Below are positions 46,027-54,336 of a stretch of 64,000 bases of DNA, in pieces. The translations under genes were made by a program, and so were the position numbers. Under the pieces are notes generated by a model. The model worked only from the letters and a program-made list of their open reading frames with translations, had not been told where the DNA came from and did not search any database. The stretch's first letter is position 1, and every line of letters starts with the position of its first letter. Location of the stretch: positions 124,001 to 188,000 of the forward strand of contig JAJFHZ010000034.1 in assembly GCA_021775355.1 (NCBI GenBank), read 5' to 3'. Source of the stretch: Amylibacter sp. (lineage in GTDB: Bacteria; Pseudomonadota; Alphaproteobacteria; Rhodobacterales; Rhodobacteraceae).

Positions 46027-47133
46027 ATGACACGCTACACTATCAAAGAAATCGCCGATGCCTTGGGCACTGAAGCTGCAGGGGATTTATCGCTTGAGGT
46101 CATTGCGATGAGTGAACCCAAATCGGCCAATGCCGATGAATTGGCCTTGGCGATGGAAGAAAGCTACTCGGAAGCCTTGCAGGAAAGTGCTGCACAGGCG
46201 GCTATCTTATGGCAAGGTGCTGATTGGCAAGCCTTGGGTTTGAAAGCGGCTATTTTCGCCCCTAGATCACGCTATGTTTTATCTGGTGTTACCAAGCTCT
46301 TTGAGCATGAGATAGATATTGAAAAAGGCATTCACCCAACCGCCGTTGTTGATCCATCCGCGCAGATCGGTGCCAACCCTGCCATTGGTCCGTTTGTTTT
46401 GATCAGTGCGGATGTTGTCATTGGTGACAATGCACGGATTGCATCGCACTGTACCATTGCGAAAGGCGCACACATCGGCAAGGATGCGTTACTGTACCAA
46501 GGTGTGCGTGTTGGCGCGCGGGTGCAAATTGGCGCAAGCTTTATTTGCCAACCAAATGCGGTGATAGGTGCCGATGGGTTTTCTTTTGTCACGCCACAGG
46601 CCGGTGCGATTGAAGAGGCCAAGAAATCAGGTACTATATCGAATGCGCGCGCCACAACCGGATTTGCGCGTATAAATTCTTTGGGTTCTGTTGTGATCGG
46701 TGATGATGTTGAATTGGGTGCGAATGTAACGATTGATCGTGGTACTATTTCCAACACAAGTATCGGCAACGGTACAAAATTGGATAACATGGTACACTTG
46801 GGGCATAATGTTACTGTAGGCGATCATTGCCTGTTGTGTGGGCAGGCAGGTGTTGCCGGCAGTAGCGTTATTGGCGATCGTGTCGTTATCGGCGGGCAAT
46901 CTGCGATTTCTGATCATATTACAGTGGGTTCTGATGTAATTATCGCCGGTAAAACAGGTGTTTCATCGAATGTGCCGCCAAAACGTCTGATGATGGGCAA
47001 CCCGGCGGTCAAGATGGAAACCAATATTGCATCTTATAAAGCCGTCAGACGATTGCCACGTCTTGTCGCTAAAGTAGCCGCTTTGGAAGAGGCTATGAAA
47101 AATGTAATTCTCAAGGATGATAATAAGAAATAA
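46027..47133 (+). CDS. lpxD: UDP-3-O-acylglucosamine N-acyltransferase
   Basis: The 368-residue lipid A enzyme adds the second primary acyl chain to UDP-glucosamine. The N-terminal uridine-binding domain is followed by a left-handed beta-helix of hexapeptide repeats (from HPTAVVDPSAQIGANPAIGP on) with the catalytic His in MVHLGHNVTVGDH. The two genes that follow on the same strand encode an ACP and a ketoacyl synthase, which suggests a specialised acyl supply. Confidence 0.95.
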   Translation: MTRYTIKEIADALGTEAAGDLSLEVIAMSEPKSANADELALAMEESYSEALQESAAQAAILWQGADWQALGLKAAIFAPRSRYVLSGVTKLFEHEIDIEKGIHPTAVVDPSAQIGANPAIGPFVLISADVVIGDNARIASHCTIAKGAHIGKDALLYQGVRVGARVQIGASFICQPNAVIGADGFSFVTPQAGAIEEAKKSGTISNARATTGFARINSLGSVVIGDDVELGANVTIDRGTISNTSIGNGTKLDNMVHLGHNVTVGDHCLLCGQAGVAGSSVIGDRVVIGGQSAISDHITVGSDVIIAGKTGVSSNVPPKRLMMGNPAVKMETNIASYKAVRRLPRLVAKVAALEEAMKNVILKDDNKK

Positions 47134-47167
47134 ATTATCCTGAATGTCATATGGGGAAATGTGGCTT

Positions 47168-47428
47168 ATGTCTGTAACAGACAAAATCATCGCAATCGTT
47201 GCTGAACAGGCTTTTCTGGAGCCAAAGGATGTAAAGCCTGCAGCAACGTTAGAGGAATTGGGCATAGACTCGATGGCGCTGGTCGAGTGCATTTTTGCCA
47301 TTGAAGAAACTTTCGATGTGCAAGTACCGTTTAATGCCAATGACCCTGATACACAGCAATTTGACATATCCACCATTCAAACCATTGTGCTAGCGGTTGA
47401 AGGTTTAATTGCCGCGCAAAAGACATGA
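47168..47428 (+). CDS. Acyl carrier protein
   Basis: This 86-residue ACP has the phosphopantetheine-attachment motif ELGIDSMALVECIFAIEETF, with Ser at about residue 37 and Met replacing the usual Leu. It is acidic and helical. The Met at 47159 is an alternative start with a closer ggggaa ribosome site. The sequence is unlike the housekeeping AcpP. Its position after lpxD and before a KAS gene suggests a dedicated carrier for lipid A acyl chains (inference). Confidence 0.88.
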   Translation: MSVTDKIIAIVAEQAFLEPKDVKPAATLEELGIDSMALVECIFAIEETFDVQVPFNANDPDTQQFDISTIQTIVLAVEGLIAAQKT

Positions 47429-47435
47429 TGATTTT

Positions 47436-48647
47436 ATGAACCGTGTCGTCATCACAGGCCAGGGCACGATCAATGCTTTGGGAATGAATGTGGCAGAGAC
47501 ATTGGATGCAATGTCAAATGGCACTTGCGGCATTGGCCCGCTGGAATTCGATAATGTGGATCGTTTAAATATTAAAATCGGTGGGCAGATCAAAGGCTAT
47601 GCGGCGCAGGATCATTTTAACCGCTCTGAAATTAGCCTTTATGACCCCTTTACCCAATTCGCCGTCATTGCAGCACAAGAAGCCATCACCCAAAGCGGGT
47701 TGAATTTTTCTGAAGAAAAATTGGCCGACAGTACCGGTGTGGTTTTAGGTACAGCAGGTGGCGGGTTGCAAACGCAGGATCAGAACTATCGTGCAGTTTA
47801 TGAGGCGGGCAAAAACCGGGTTCATCCGTTTGTTGTACCGCGCCTGATGAACAATGCCGCCGCCAGTCATATCTCGATGATCCACGGGCTTCGTGGGCCG
47901 GGGTTTACGGTTGCCAGTGCCTGTGCATCGTCAAATCACGCGATGGGTCAAGCCTATCACATGATCCGTTCCGGCATGACTCAGGTGATGGTGACAGGGG
48001 GTAGTGAAAGCATGTTGTGCTTTGGTGGGATCAAAGCATGGGAAGGGCTGCGGGTCATGTCCCCTGACGGTTGTCGTCCGTTTTGCGGAACACGCAATGG
48101 CATGGTTCAGGGGGAAGGGGCGGCAGTATTTGTGTTCGAGGAATATAGTCATGCAAAGACGCGTGGTGCCAATATTCTGGCTGAAGTGATCGGTTTCGCC
48201 ATGACCTCTGACGCTGATGATATTGTAACGCCAAATAAACGCGGCGCAGCCAGTGCAATCAGTCGCGCCTTGCGGGATGCGGATGTGAGTGCAGATGATG
48301 TGGGCTATATAAATGCCCATGGTACAGCGACAACCGTAAATGACAGAACTGAATGTGCGGCTATTCGTGTAGCTTTGGGTGCGGCGGCCGACAAGGTAAT
48401 GGTGTCTTCAACAAAGGCAATGCACGGGCATTTGATCGGCGGCACAGGCGGGGTGGAATTGCTGGCCGTGATCGCGGCAATAAAGGACGGTATGATTGCC
48501 CCCACGATCAACCACAGAACGCATGACCCTGATTGTGATCTTGATGTGGTACCGAATACGGCCCGTCAGGCTAAGGTTAAAGTGGCGATCAGCAATGCTT
48601 TTGCATTTGGCGGTCTGAATGCGGTTTTGGCCCTGAAAAAACCATAA
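47436..48647 (+). CDS. Beta-ketoacyl-ACP synthase (KAS II-like)
   Basis: This 403-residue condensing enzyme has the catalytic Cys in VASACASSNHAMGQAYHMI, the first His in INAHGTATTVND and the second His in TKAMHGHLIGGTGGVELL. It elongates acyl-ACPs by two carbons. It is seven bases from the ACP gene and shares its direction with lpxD, so the three are likely one operon. A bidirectional terminator follows. Confidence 0.94.
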   Translation: MNRVVITGQGTINALGMNVAETLDAMSNGTCGIGPLEFDNVDRLNIKIGGQIKGYAAQDHFNRSEISLYDPFTQFAVIAAQEAITQSGLNFSEEKLADSTGVVLGTAGGGLQTQDQNYRAVYEAGKNRVHPFVVPRLMNNAAASHISMIHGLRGPGFTVASACASSNHAMGQAYHMIRSGMTQVMVTGGSESMLCFGGIKAWEGLRVMSPDGCRPFCGTRNGMVQGEGAAVFVFEEYSHAKTRGANILAEVIGFAMTSDADDIVTPNKRGAASAISRALRDADVSADDVGYINAHGTATTVNDRTECAAIRVALGAAADKVMVSSTKAMHGHLIGGTGGVELLAVIAAIKDGMIAPTINHRTHDPDCDLDVVPNTARQAKVKVAISNAFAFGGLNAVLALKKP

Positions 48648-48676
48648 AAACCCCACTCAAGGCGGGGCTTTGAACA
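48648..48676. terminator. Bidirectional terminator between the KAS gene and ialB
   Basis: The stem cccc / gggg flanked by aaaa on the left and cttt on the right (aaaaacccc-actcaaggc-ggggcttt) can end both convergent transcripts; it is stronger on the minus strand, where it is followed by ttttt. Confidence 0.7.
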
Positions 48677-48692
48677 AGTGATGTAAACGCAT

Positions 48693-49370
48693 TTATTCTG
48701 CTTTTTTGGCTTCTTCCGCTTTCTTATCTGCAGCCAAGGTTGTCCAGGTTGCGGTGAAACCTGTCAGTGATACATTCAGTGCAAGGGGTTTCTCAGGTGC
48801 GGCAGCAGCCGTAATGGTCATAACCGCTTCGTTGCCTTTTTTAAGGTTGTTCAATTCGGCATCTGTTAGACCAAATCGTGTGATACAGCCAGTTGCTGTA
48901 CACCAACTGAACGGATAGCGTTTAGCTTGACCTGCATCAACACGCATGCCGACCTGTGCCGTCAGCAAAGTGCCAAGTGGTGTGACGAAGTTCACGCCGG
49001 CAACGGCTTGTGCGGCTTCGCTTAAAGCAAGAATAGACAATTCGGCAACGGCCCCGCCAGTTTCATCTTTCAGAATCTGGAACATGCGGCAATTTGAAGT
49101 TTTGCCTTCAGCAATGATTGTACAAACGATTTTCCAGTCACCATTTTCTTCTTTGATAATGTCCGTACCGATCTTGCTATCGGGATCTTGTGCAACTGGA
49201 AAAGTTTGGTCTTCCGATGGCGTTGTTCCGGCAGCCGTATCTTCTGTTGCAGCCTCAGTTTCCGTTGCGATCTGTTCTGTCGTCTCTGTGGTTGTCGTAG
49301 TTTGCGCAAAGCCTGTAGTGCTTATACTTAAGCCTAGAGCGATCAGCGTATTTAGGAATGTTTTTTGCAT
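48693..49370 (-). CDS. Invasion-associated locus B (IalB) family protein
   Basis: This 225-residue exported protein has a signal peptide, a Thr/Glu/Ala-rich linker (residues about 25-60), and the IalB domain with DWKIVCTIIAEGKTSNCRMF, GMRVDAGQAKRYPFSWCTAT and GCITRF. The paired cysteines fit known relatives. The exact role in free-living bacteria is unknown. Lys/Ala/Glu-rich tail. Confidence 0.9.
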   Translation of the reverse strand: MQKTFLNTLIALGLSISTTGFAQTTTTTETTEQIATETEAATEDTAAGTTPSEDQTFPVAQDPDSKIGTDIIKEENGDWKIVCTIIAEGKTSNCRMFQILKDETGGAVAELSILALSEAAQAVAGVNFVTPLGTLLTAQVGMRVDAGQAKRYPFSWCTATGCITRFGLTDAELNNLKKGNEAVMTITAAAAPEKPLALNVSLTGFTATWTTLAADKKAEEAKKAE

Positions 49371-49686
49371 TTAATAACTCATCCAGTTGATTCATTTCAG
49401 TGCTTAATACGGATGAAATCCACCTTTGTCAGGTAAAAAAAGATCACAACATGTCGGATGGGCGGAAACCGGCGGGATTAACAAAGAAAAAAGACACATC
49501 CGATGATGCGTCTTTTTGTGCCTTTTTGGCATTCTCCCCATCGGACTGGCCGAAATATAAAAGCAGCTTATGGCCTGTCGGGTGATCCGTCAACAGGCTA
49601 ATTTATGGTTGCCAAGAGCATTGAGTCTTAACGCTTTCCACGCCATATAGTTATCTATGAAGTTTAAGAGCATGGGGATTGTCAAG
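49371..49686. other. Divergent spacer between ialB and the HerA-like gene
   Basis: There is no protein gene I can support in these 316 bases. The region holds a strong orphan terminator at 49488-49517 and an inverted repeat gcctgt / acaggc at about 49573-49598. A small RNA could lie here. Confidence 0.5.
49488..49517. terminator. Orphan bidirectional terminator
   Basis: Thirteen-bp stem, aaaaagacacatc / gatgcgtcttttt, with a tetraloop (cgat), with one G-T type mismatch/wobble. T-rich on both ends (ttttt on plus, tttttt on minus). No coding gene on either strand ends here: the flanking genes both point away from it. Confidence 0.75.
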
Positions 49687-51225
49687 ATGACACAGATAGA
49701 TCGTATATTTGTTGGCGGCGGCGGCGAAGATTATACCGAAGCGCAAAACCTGATCTTGAAGTATGCCAATAGACACGGGCTGATTTCCGGGGCTACGGGT
49801 ACAGGGAAAACCGTTACGTTGCAAATACTGGCAGAAAGCTTTTCCAAAGCGGGTGTGCCGGTATTTTTGTCGGATGTAAAAGGTGATTTGTCGGGCATGG
49901 CCAAAGCGGGCAGCCCGGATTTCAAATATCACGATGCATTCGTCAGTCGCGCTGAAAAGATTAAATTCGATGATTACGGATATGAAGATTTCCCTGTGAC
50001 ATTTTGGGATTTATTCGGCGAACAAGGCCATCCTGTACGCACAACCATTACCGAAATGGGGCCGCTTTTATTGTCGCGATTACTGGAATTGAGCGATGTT
50101 CAGGAAGGCGTTTTGAATATTGCGTTCCGGGTCGCGGATGAACAAGGTTTGTTGTTGATGGATCTCAAGGATTTGCGCGCGATGTTGGTTTCACTTGGCG
50201 AAAATTCAGATGAAATTTCATTGCGTTACGGTAATGTTTCGACATCTTCCATCGGGGCGATACAACGCAGCCTGTTGGTTCTGGAAAATCAGGGGGCTAC
50301 GAATTTCTTTGGTGAACCTGCCCTGAACCTGAATGACATGATTTCCACAACAGCCAACGGGCAGGGACGTATCAATATTCTGGCAGCCGACAAGTTGATG
50401 CAATCGCCACGTCTATATGCAACTTTCTTGCTTTGGATGTTGTCTGAATTGTTTGAAGACTTGCCCGAAATAGGTGACCCGGATAAACCGAAGTTTGTCT
50501 TTTTCTTTGATGAAGCTCATTTACTATTCGATGACGCGCCCAAAGCCTTGATTGATAAGGTGGAGCAGGTGGCCCGGCTTATCCGTTCCAAAGGGGTAGG
50601 CGTTTATTTTGTGACCCAAAGCCCAACGGATGTACCCAATGATATTCTGGGGCAATTGGGAAACCGCGTGCAGCATGCATTGCGTGCCTTTACGCCGCGT
50701 GACCGTAAAGCACTACTGCTGGCAGCAGATACATTCCGTACCAATCCACGTTTCAATACCGCAGATACCATCACCGCACTGGGAACGGGCGAGGCACTGG
50801 TTTCGACACTGGAAAAAAAGGGTATGCCGTCTGTGGTTGAACAAACTTTGATCCGCCCACCATCATCGCAACTGGGGCCGATAACCAAGACAGAACGCGA
50901 TGCAGTGATCAAAGGATCGCATGTGGCAGGCGTATATGAGGCAGCCCTTGATCGTGTTTCCGCGTTTGAGATATTATCCAAACGCGCGGAAGACGCAGCG
51001 ATAGAGGCCGAACGCGCCGAAGCCGAAGAGGCAAGATTGGAAGAAGAGGAAAAAACCCGCAAACTGGCGCGTCGCTATGACGGAAAGCAGACTACACGTA
51101 AAAGAACATCGCGTGGTGATAGCGTCGGCACAACCTTTGCCAAGTCGCTTGCGCGGCAACTGGGAACAAAGGCAGGGCAAACGCTTGTTCGCGGAATTCT
51201 GGGCAGCCTGTTCAAAGGGCGTTAA
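49687..51225 (+). CDS. HerA/DUF853-type ATPase
   Basis: This is a 512-residue FtsK/HerA-superfamily ATPase of the DUF853 (YjgR) family. Walker A is ISGATGTGKTVTLQIL, Walker B is FVFFFDEAHLLFDDAP, and the tail is a charged coil (AERAEAEEARLEEEEKTRK) ending in a basic glycine-containing segment. The start could be 49657, 49672 or 49687; the last has the best ribosome site (gggga). Substrate and partners are unknown. Overlaps the convergent CNNM gene by four bases. Confidence 0.9.
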   Translation: MTQIDRIFVGGGGEDYTEAQNLILKYANRHGLISGATGTGKTVTLQILAESFSKAGVPVFLSDVKGDLSGMAKAGSPDFKYHDAFVSRAEKIKFDDYGYEDFPVTFWDLFGEQGHPVRTTITEMGPLLLSRLLELSDVQEGVLNIAFRVADEQGLLLMDLKDLRAMLVSLGENSDEISLRYGNVSTSSIGAIQRSLLVLENQGATNFFGEPALNLNDMISTTANGQGRINILAADKLMQSPRLYATFLLWMLSELFEDLPEIGDPDKPKFVFFFDEAHLLFDDAPKALIDKVEQVARLIRSKGVGVYFVTQSPTDVPNDILGQLGNRVQHALRAFTPRDRKALLLAADTFRTNPRFNTADTITALGTGEALVSTLEKKGMPSVVEQTLIRPPSSQLGPITKTERDAVIKGSHVAGVYEAALDRVSAFEILSKRAEDAAIEAERAEAEEARLEEEEKTRKLARRYDGKQTTRKRTSRGDSVGTTFAKSLARQLGTKAGQTLVRGILGSLFKGR

Positions 51226-52538
51226 AGCGGGCGCACTTTCAATTTTGTGATGCGGTTTTGTTCCCGCTTCACGATCTGAAAACGGTAACCATGAAAACTG
51301 AAAACCTGACCTTCGCTTGGGATCATCTGGGCTTCGTGGATCACAAGGCCCGCGATCGTATTCGCTTCTTCATCGGGCAAGCTCCAGTCATATGACCGGT
51401 TCAAATCGCGAATGGTTGCAGTTCCGTCAACATCGTAATTGCCCTTGGTGTCTTTGTTTTGCTCTAGCTCATCATCCTGATCATGCTCATCGGTTATTTC
51501 ACCGACAATCTCTTCCAGAATATCTTCCAGCGTGATCAAGCCCTGCAAGGCACCGTATTCATCTACCACCAATGCAAAATGCGTATGGCGGCGTAGAAAC
51601 TGGTGCATCTGGTCGTTTAATGTCGTGGTTTCGGGCACAAAATAGGGCTTCATGGCCACATCCATGATCTTTAACTTTGACATGGCTTTTTGCCGATTAT
51701 CCGCATTTCGCAGCAGTTTTTCAACAGCACGCAACAGATCTTTGGAATGGACAACGCCAACGATGTTTTCTGCGTCCCCTTTAAACAAAGGCATGCGGGT
51801 ATAGGCCGAGTCCAGACATTGGCGTACAATGTCTTGCGGATCATCATCTGCATTGATCATCTCTATGTCAGAGCGGTGCAGCATGATTTCTTCAACTTCT
51901 CGGTCTTTCAGGTCAAGCGCACCCAATAAGCGGTCACGGTCATCTTTCTGAAAACTACCTTCATCATGGCCCAGTGAAATGGCCCCTGCAATTTCTTCCT
52001 GCGCGGCGTCCGTGTTGTCTTGGCCAGCCATTTTCACACCAAAGATGCGCAAAATAGTGCGCACAAACAAACGTACAGCGGCAACGATGGGTGACAAGAA
52101 GATGACCAGTATGCGAATTGGGGCTGAAACAGCAGTGGCAGACACTTCCGCATTGGTAATCGCATAGGTTTTTGGCAATACCTCTGCAAAAATCAATACT
52201 AAAAGGGTCATAACAAGCGTGGCGAATGCGACACCGCTGTCACCGAACAATCTGGTAAAAAGGCTGGTTGCAAGGGCCGTGGCCAAGATATTCACCAGAT
52301 TATTGCCCAACAAAACCGCGCCGATCAGGCGTTCATTGTCATCCGTCAAGTCAAGTGCACGTTTGGCCCCGCGTGAACCTTGTTTGGCCAGCCCGTGTAA
52401 TTTACCGCGACTTGCTGCCGTAAGGGCGGTTTCCGAGCCGGAGAAAAATGCGGACAAAATCAAAAGCGCAAAGATGCTTATGATTGTAATCCAAAAGGCG
52501 GCATCCAGATCAGCCATGATTAACATTGTGGGTTCCAT
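51222..52538 (-). CDS. CNNM/CorC-type membrane protein (DUF21-CBS-CorC_HlyC)
   Basis: The 438-residue protein has about four hydrophobic segments (DUF21: FALLILSAFFSGSETALTAA and following), two CBS domains (around residues 215-335, with VDEYGALQGLITLEDILEEI) and a C-terminal CorC_HlyC domain. Family members are linked to magnesium transport or export; the old name hemolysin is misleading. Divergent from the phosphoesterase gene. Confidence 0.92.
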   Translation of the reverse strand: MEPTMLIMADLDAAFWITIISIFALLILSAFFSGSETALTAASRGKLHGLAKQGSRGAKRALDLTDDNERLIGAVLLGNNLVNILATALATSLFTRLFGDSGVAFATLVMTLLVLIFAEVLPKTYAITNAEVSATAVSAPIRILVIFLSPIVAAVRLFVRTILRIFGVKMAGQDNTDAAQEEIAGAISLGHDEGSFQKDDRDRLLGALDLKDREVEEIMLHRSDIEMINADDDPQDIVRQCLDSAYTRMPLFKGDAENIVGVVHSKDLLRAVEKLLRNADNRQKAMSKLKIMDVAMKPYFVPETTTLNDQMHQFLRRHTHFALVVDEYGALQGLITLEDILEEIVGEITDEHDQDDELEQNKDTKGNYDVDGTATIRDLNRSYDWSLPDEEANTIAGLVIHEAQMIPSEGQVFSFHGYRFQIVKREQNRITKLKVRPL

Positions 52539-52615
52539 TTAAACGGGTTTTCCTTAATTCTACGATTGTTCCAGTTATGGGGCCAAGCGAATGTCACATC
52601 AAGGGATGTAAAGCG

Positions 52616-53416
52616 ATGAAAATCTGTGATTTGGGGGAAATTCAGGGTGATATGTTGCTGTTTGGCGGTATCTACTCAAATCTTGCGGCTTTGGAGGCGT
52701 TTCTTTTGTTTGCAAAGGAAAATGCAATTCCTGTGCAAAACTGCATTTGTATGGGTGATATCGTAGCCTATTGCGCGGATGCAGAGGCCAGCACGAATCG
52801 CTTGCGTCAATTTGCTTGCCCGGTTCTGGCAGGGAATTGTGAGGTACAGCTTGCCGCCAATGCGGTTGATTGCAATTGCGGGTTTGATGAAGGTTCTGAT
52901 TGCTCGCTTATATCACGTGGTTGGTACGCCCATGCGACAAGGCAGGTCAGCGCGGACAACAAGGTTTGGATGGGAACACTGCCGGAACGTATTGTGTTTA
53001 CGCGCCGGGGTGAACGGTTTGCAGTGTTGCATGGCGGGGCGACGGATATCTCACACTTTATATGGCCTGTTACCAAAGACGCTGAAATAGCAACGGAAAT
53101 CACGACACTTACAGATCAGGTTGGTAAGATTGATCATGTTATTGCAGGGCATTCCGGCATTCCGATGCAACGTATCGTGGACGGTGTTTCATGGACGAAC
53201 GCAGGTGCGATAGGTATGCCAAGCCATAACGGCAGCCCTGATACGTCATTTGGGTATTTAAGCGATTATAAATTTATTATCAAACAGTTACCTTACGATT
53301 TTAATGTAACAATCAAGGCTATGAAAGCAGCCGGTCTAACCCAAGGTTATCATGAAACATTAAGGTCGGGATATTGGCCCAGCGAAGATACATTGCCGCT
53401 TGAAATGCGCCGTTAA
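52616..53416 (+). CDS. Metallophosphoesterase-like protein with altered motif I
   Basis: This 266-residue protein has the calcineurin-like fold. Motif II CMGDIVAYCADAE, the HGG motif (VLHGGATDISH) and the AGHSGIPMQ motif are present. The first motif, normally DxHGN, reads FGGIYSNLAALEAF, so both the metal-binding Asp and His are replaced, and the usual GNHD reads GNCE. Either metal binding is altered in a sub-family, or catalysis is impaired. Start at 52616 (MKICDLGEIQGDM). The end overlaps xerD by four bases. Confidence 0.83.
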   Translation: MKICDLGEIQGDMLLFGGIYSNLAALEAFLLFAKENAIPVQNCICMGDIVAYCADAEASTNRLRQFACPVLAGNCEVQLAANAVDCNCGFDEGSDCSLISRGWYAHATRQVSADNKVWMGTLPERIVFTRRGERFAVLHGGATDISHFIWPVTKDAEIATEITTLTDQVGKIDHVIAGHSGIPMQRIVDGVSWTNAGAIGMPSHNGSPDTSFGYLSDYKFIIKQLPYDFNVTIKAMKAAGLTQGYHETLRSGYWPSEDTLPLEMRR

Positions 53417-54336
53417 TCCTGGGCCATCGGGTGATGATCCAGCACCAGAGATTTCAGTTTTTCGTCCAGAACATGGGTATAAATTTCGGTTGTGGCCACA
53501 TCGGCATGACCCAGCAACATCTGGATAACACGCAAATCGGCACCGCCTGCCAAAAGATGGGTGGCAAAGGCGTGGCGCAGGGTATGCGGCGTGACCGTGT
53601 TGGGGGGTACGTCCGCATTCACGGCGATTTCCTTGACCAATGTGTAAAATCTGATCCGCGTAAGATGGCCGAGCTTTCCATTGGACGGAAATAAATACTT
53701 TGACTGTGTTTTACCGGCAGTCAGCGCCAGCTCTTCATGTTTATCGCGATCTTGCAGGTAAACTGCCGTGGCCATTTTTGCAGATGGAGATAAGGGAACC
53801 ATGCGTTCCTTACCGCCTTTGCCTTTGATGAATATCATCTCGGGATTGCCGCGTACTGCGGCTGCAGGCAGGGATACCAATTCGCTGACCCGCATGCCTG
53901 TTGCATATAATAACTGCATCAAACAGGTATTGCGCAAGCGGTCGGATTTATGGCGGCCCGTTTGCAGGGCTGCTTCCAGCATACGGTCAACTTGGTCTAC
54001 GCTTAGTATGCTTGGCAAGTGTCGTTTTTTGCGCGGACCTTTGATTTGGGCAGATGGATCATCCGTGCGCCAGCCTTCTTCAAAGGCAAAGCGAAACAGT
54101 TGGCGCACAGCTGACAGGCGCCGTGCACGCGTGGATGCAGCCATGCCGCGATATTCCAGGGCGACAATATAAGTTTCCACATCAGACCGTGATGCAGTTT
54201 TGAAAGTTTGTTTTGATTTATCCAAAAAACTTTCAAATTCGCGCAAATCGCGGGCATAGGCCAGAATCGTATTATCCGAAGCGTCCCGTTCCGCTTGTAT
54301 TGCTTCTAAATAAGTTTCAATCCAATGGCCTGTCAT
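53413..54336 (-). CDS. xerD: Tyrosine recombinase XerD
   Basis: The 307-residue chromosome-dimer resolution recombinase has an N-terminal core-binding domain (LEAIQAERDASDNTILAYAR). Catalytic residues are Arg in ATGMRVSELVSL, Lys in KGKGGKERMVPL, His/Arg in HTLRHAFATHLLAGGADLRV, His in LLGHADVATTEIY and Tyr in IYTHV. XerD rather than XerC is favoured by context next to aroKB, as in related genomes. Its start overlaps the upstream gene by four bases (atga). Confidence 0.92.
   Translation of the reverse strand: MTGHWIETYLEAIQAERDASDNTILAYARDLREFESFLDKSKQTFKTASRSDVETYIVALEYRGMAASTRARRLSAVRQLFRFAFEEGWRTDDPSAQIKGPRKKRHLPSILSVDQVDRMLEAALQTGRHKSDRLRNTCLMQLLYATGMRVSELVSLPAAAVRGNPEMIFIKGKGGKERMVPLSPSAKMATAVYLQDRDKHEELALTAGKTQSKYLFPSNGKLGHLTRIRFYTLVKEIAVNADVPPNTVTPHTLRHAFATHLLAGGADLRVIQMLLGHADVATTEIYTHVLDEKLKSLVLDHHPMAQD

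Noticed and set aside
49400..49585. 61-codon frame in the ialB/HerA spacer
   Set aside because: It runs through the strong terminator hairpin and has no ribosome site or similarity.
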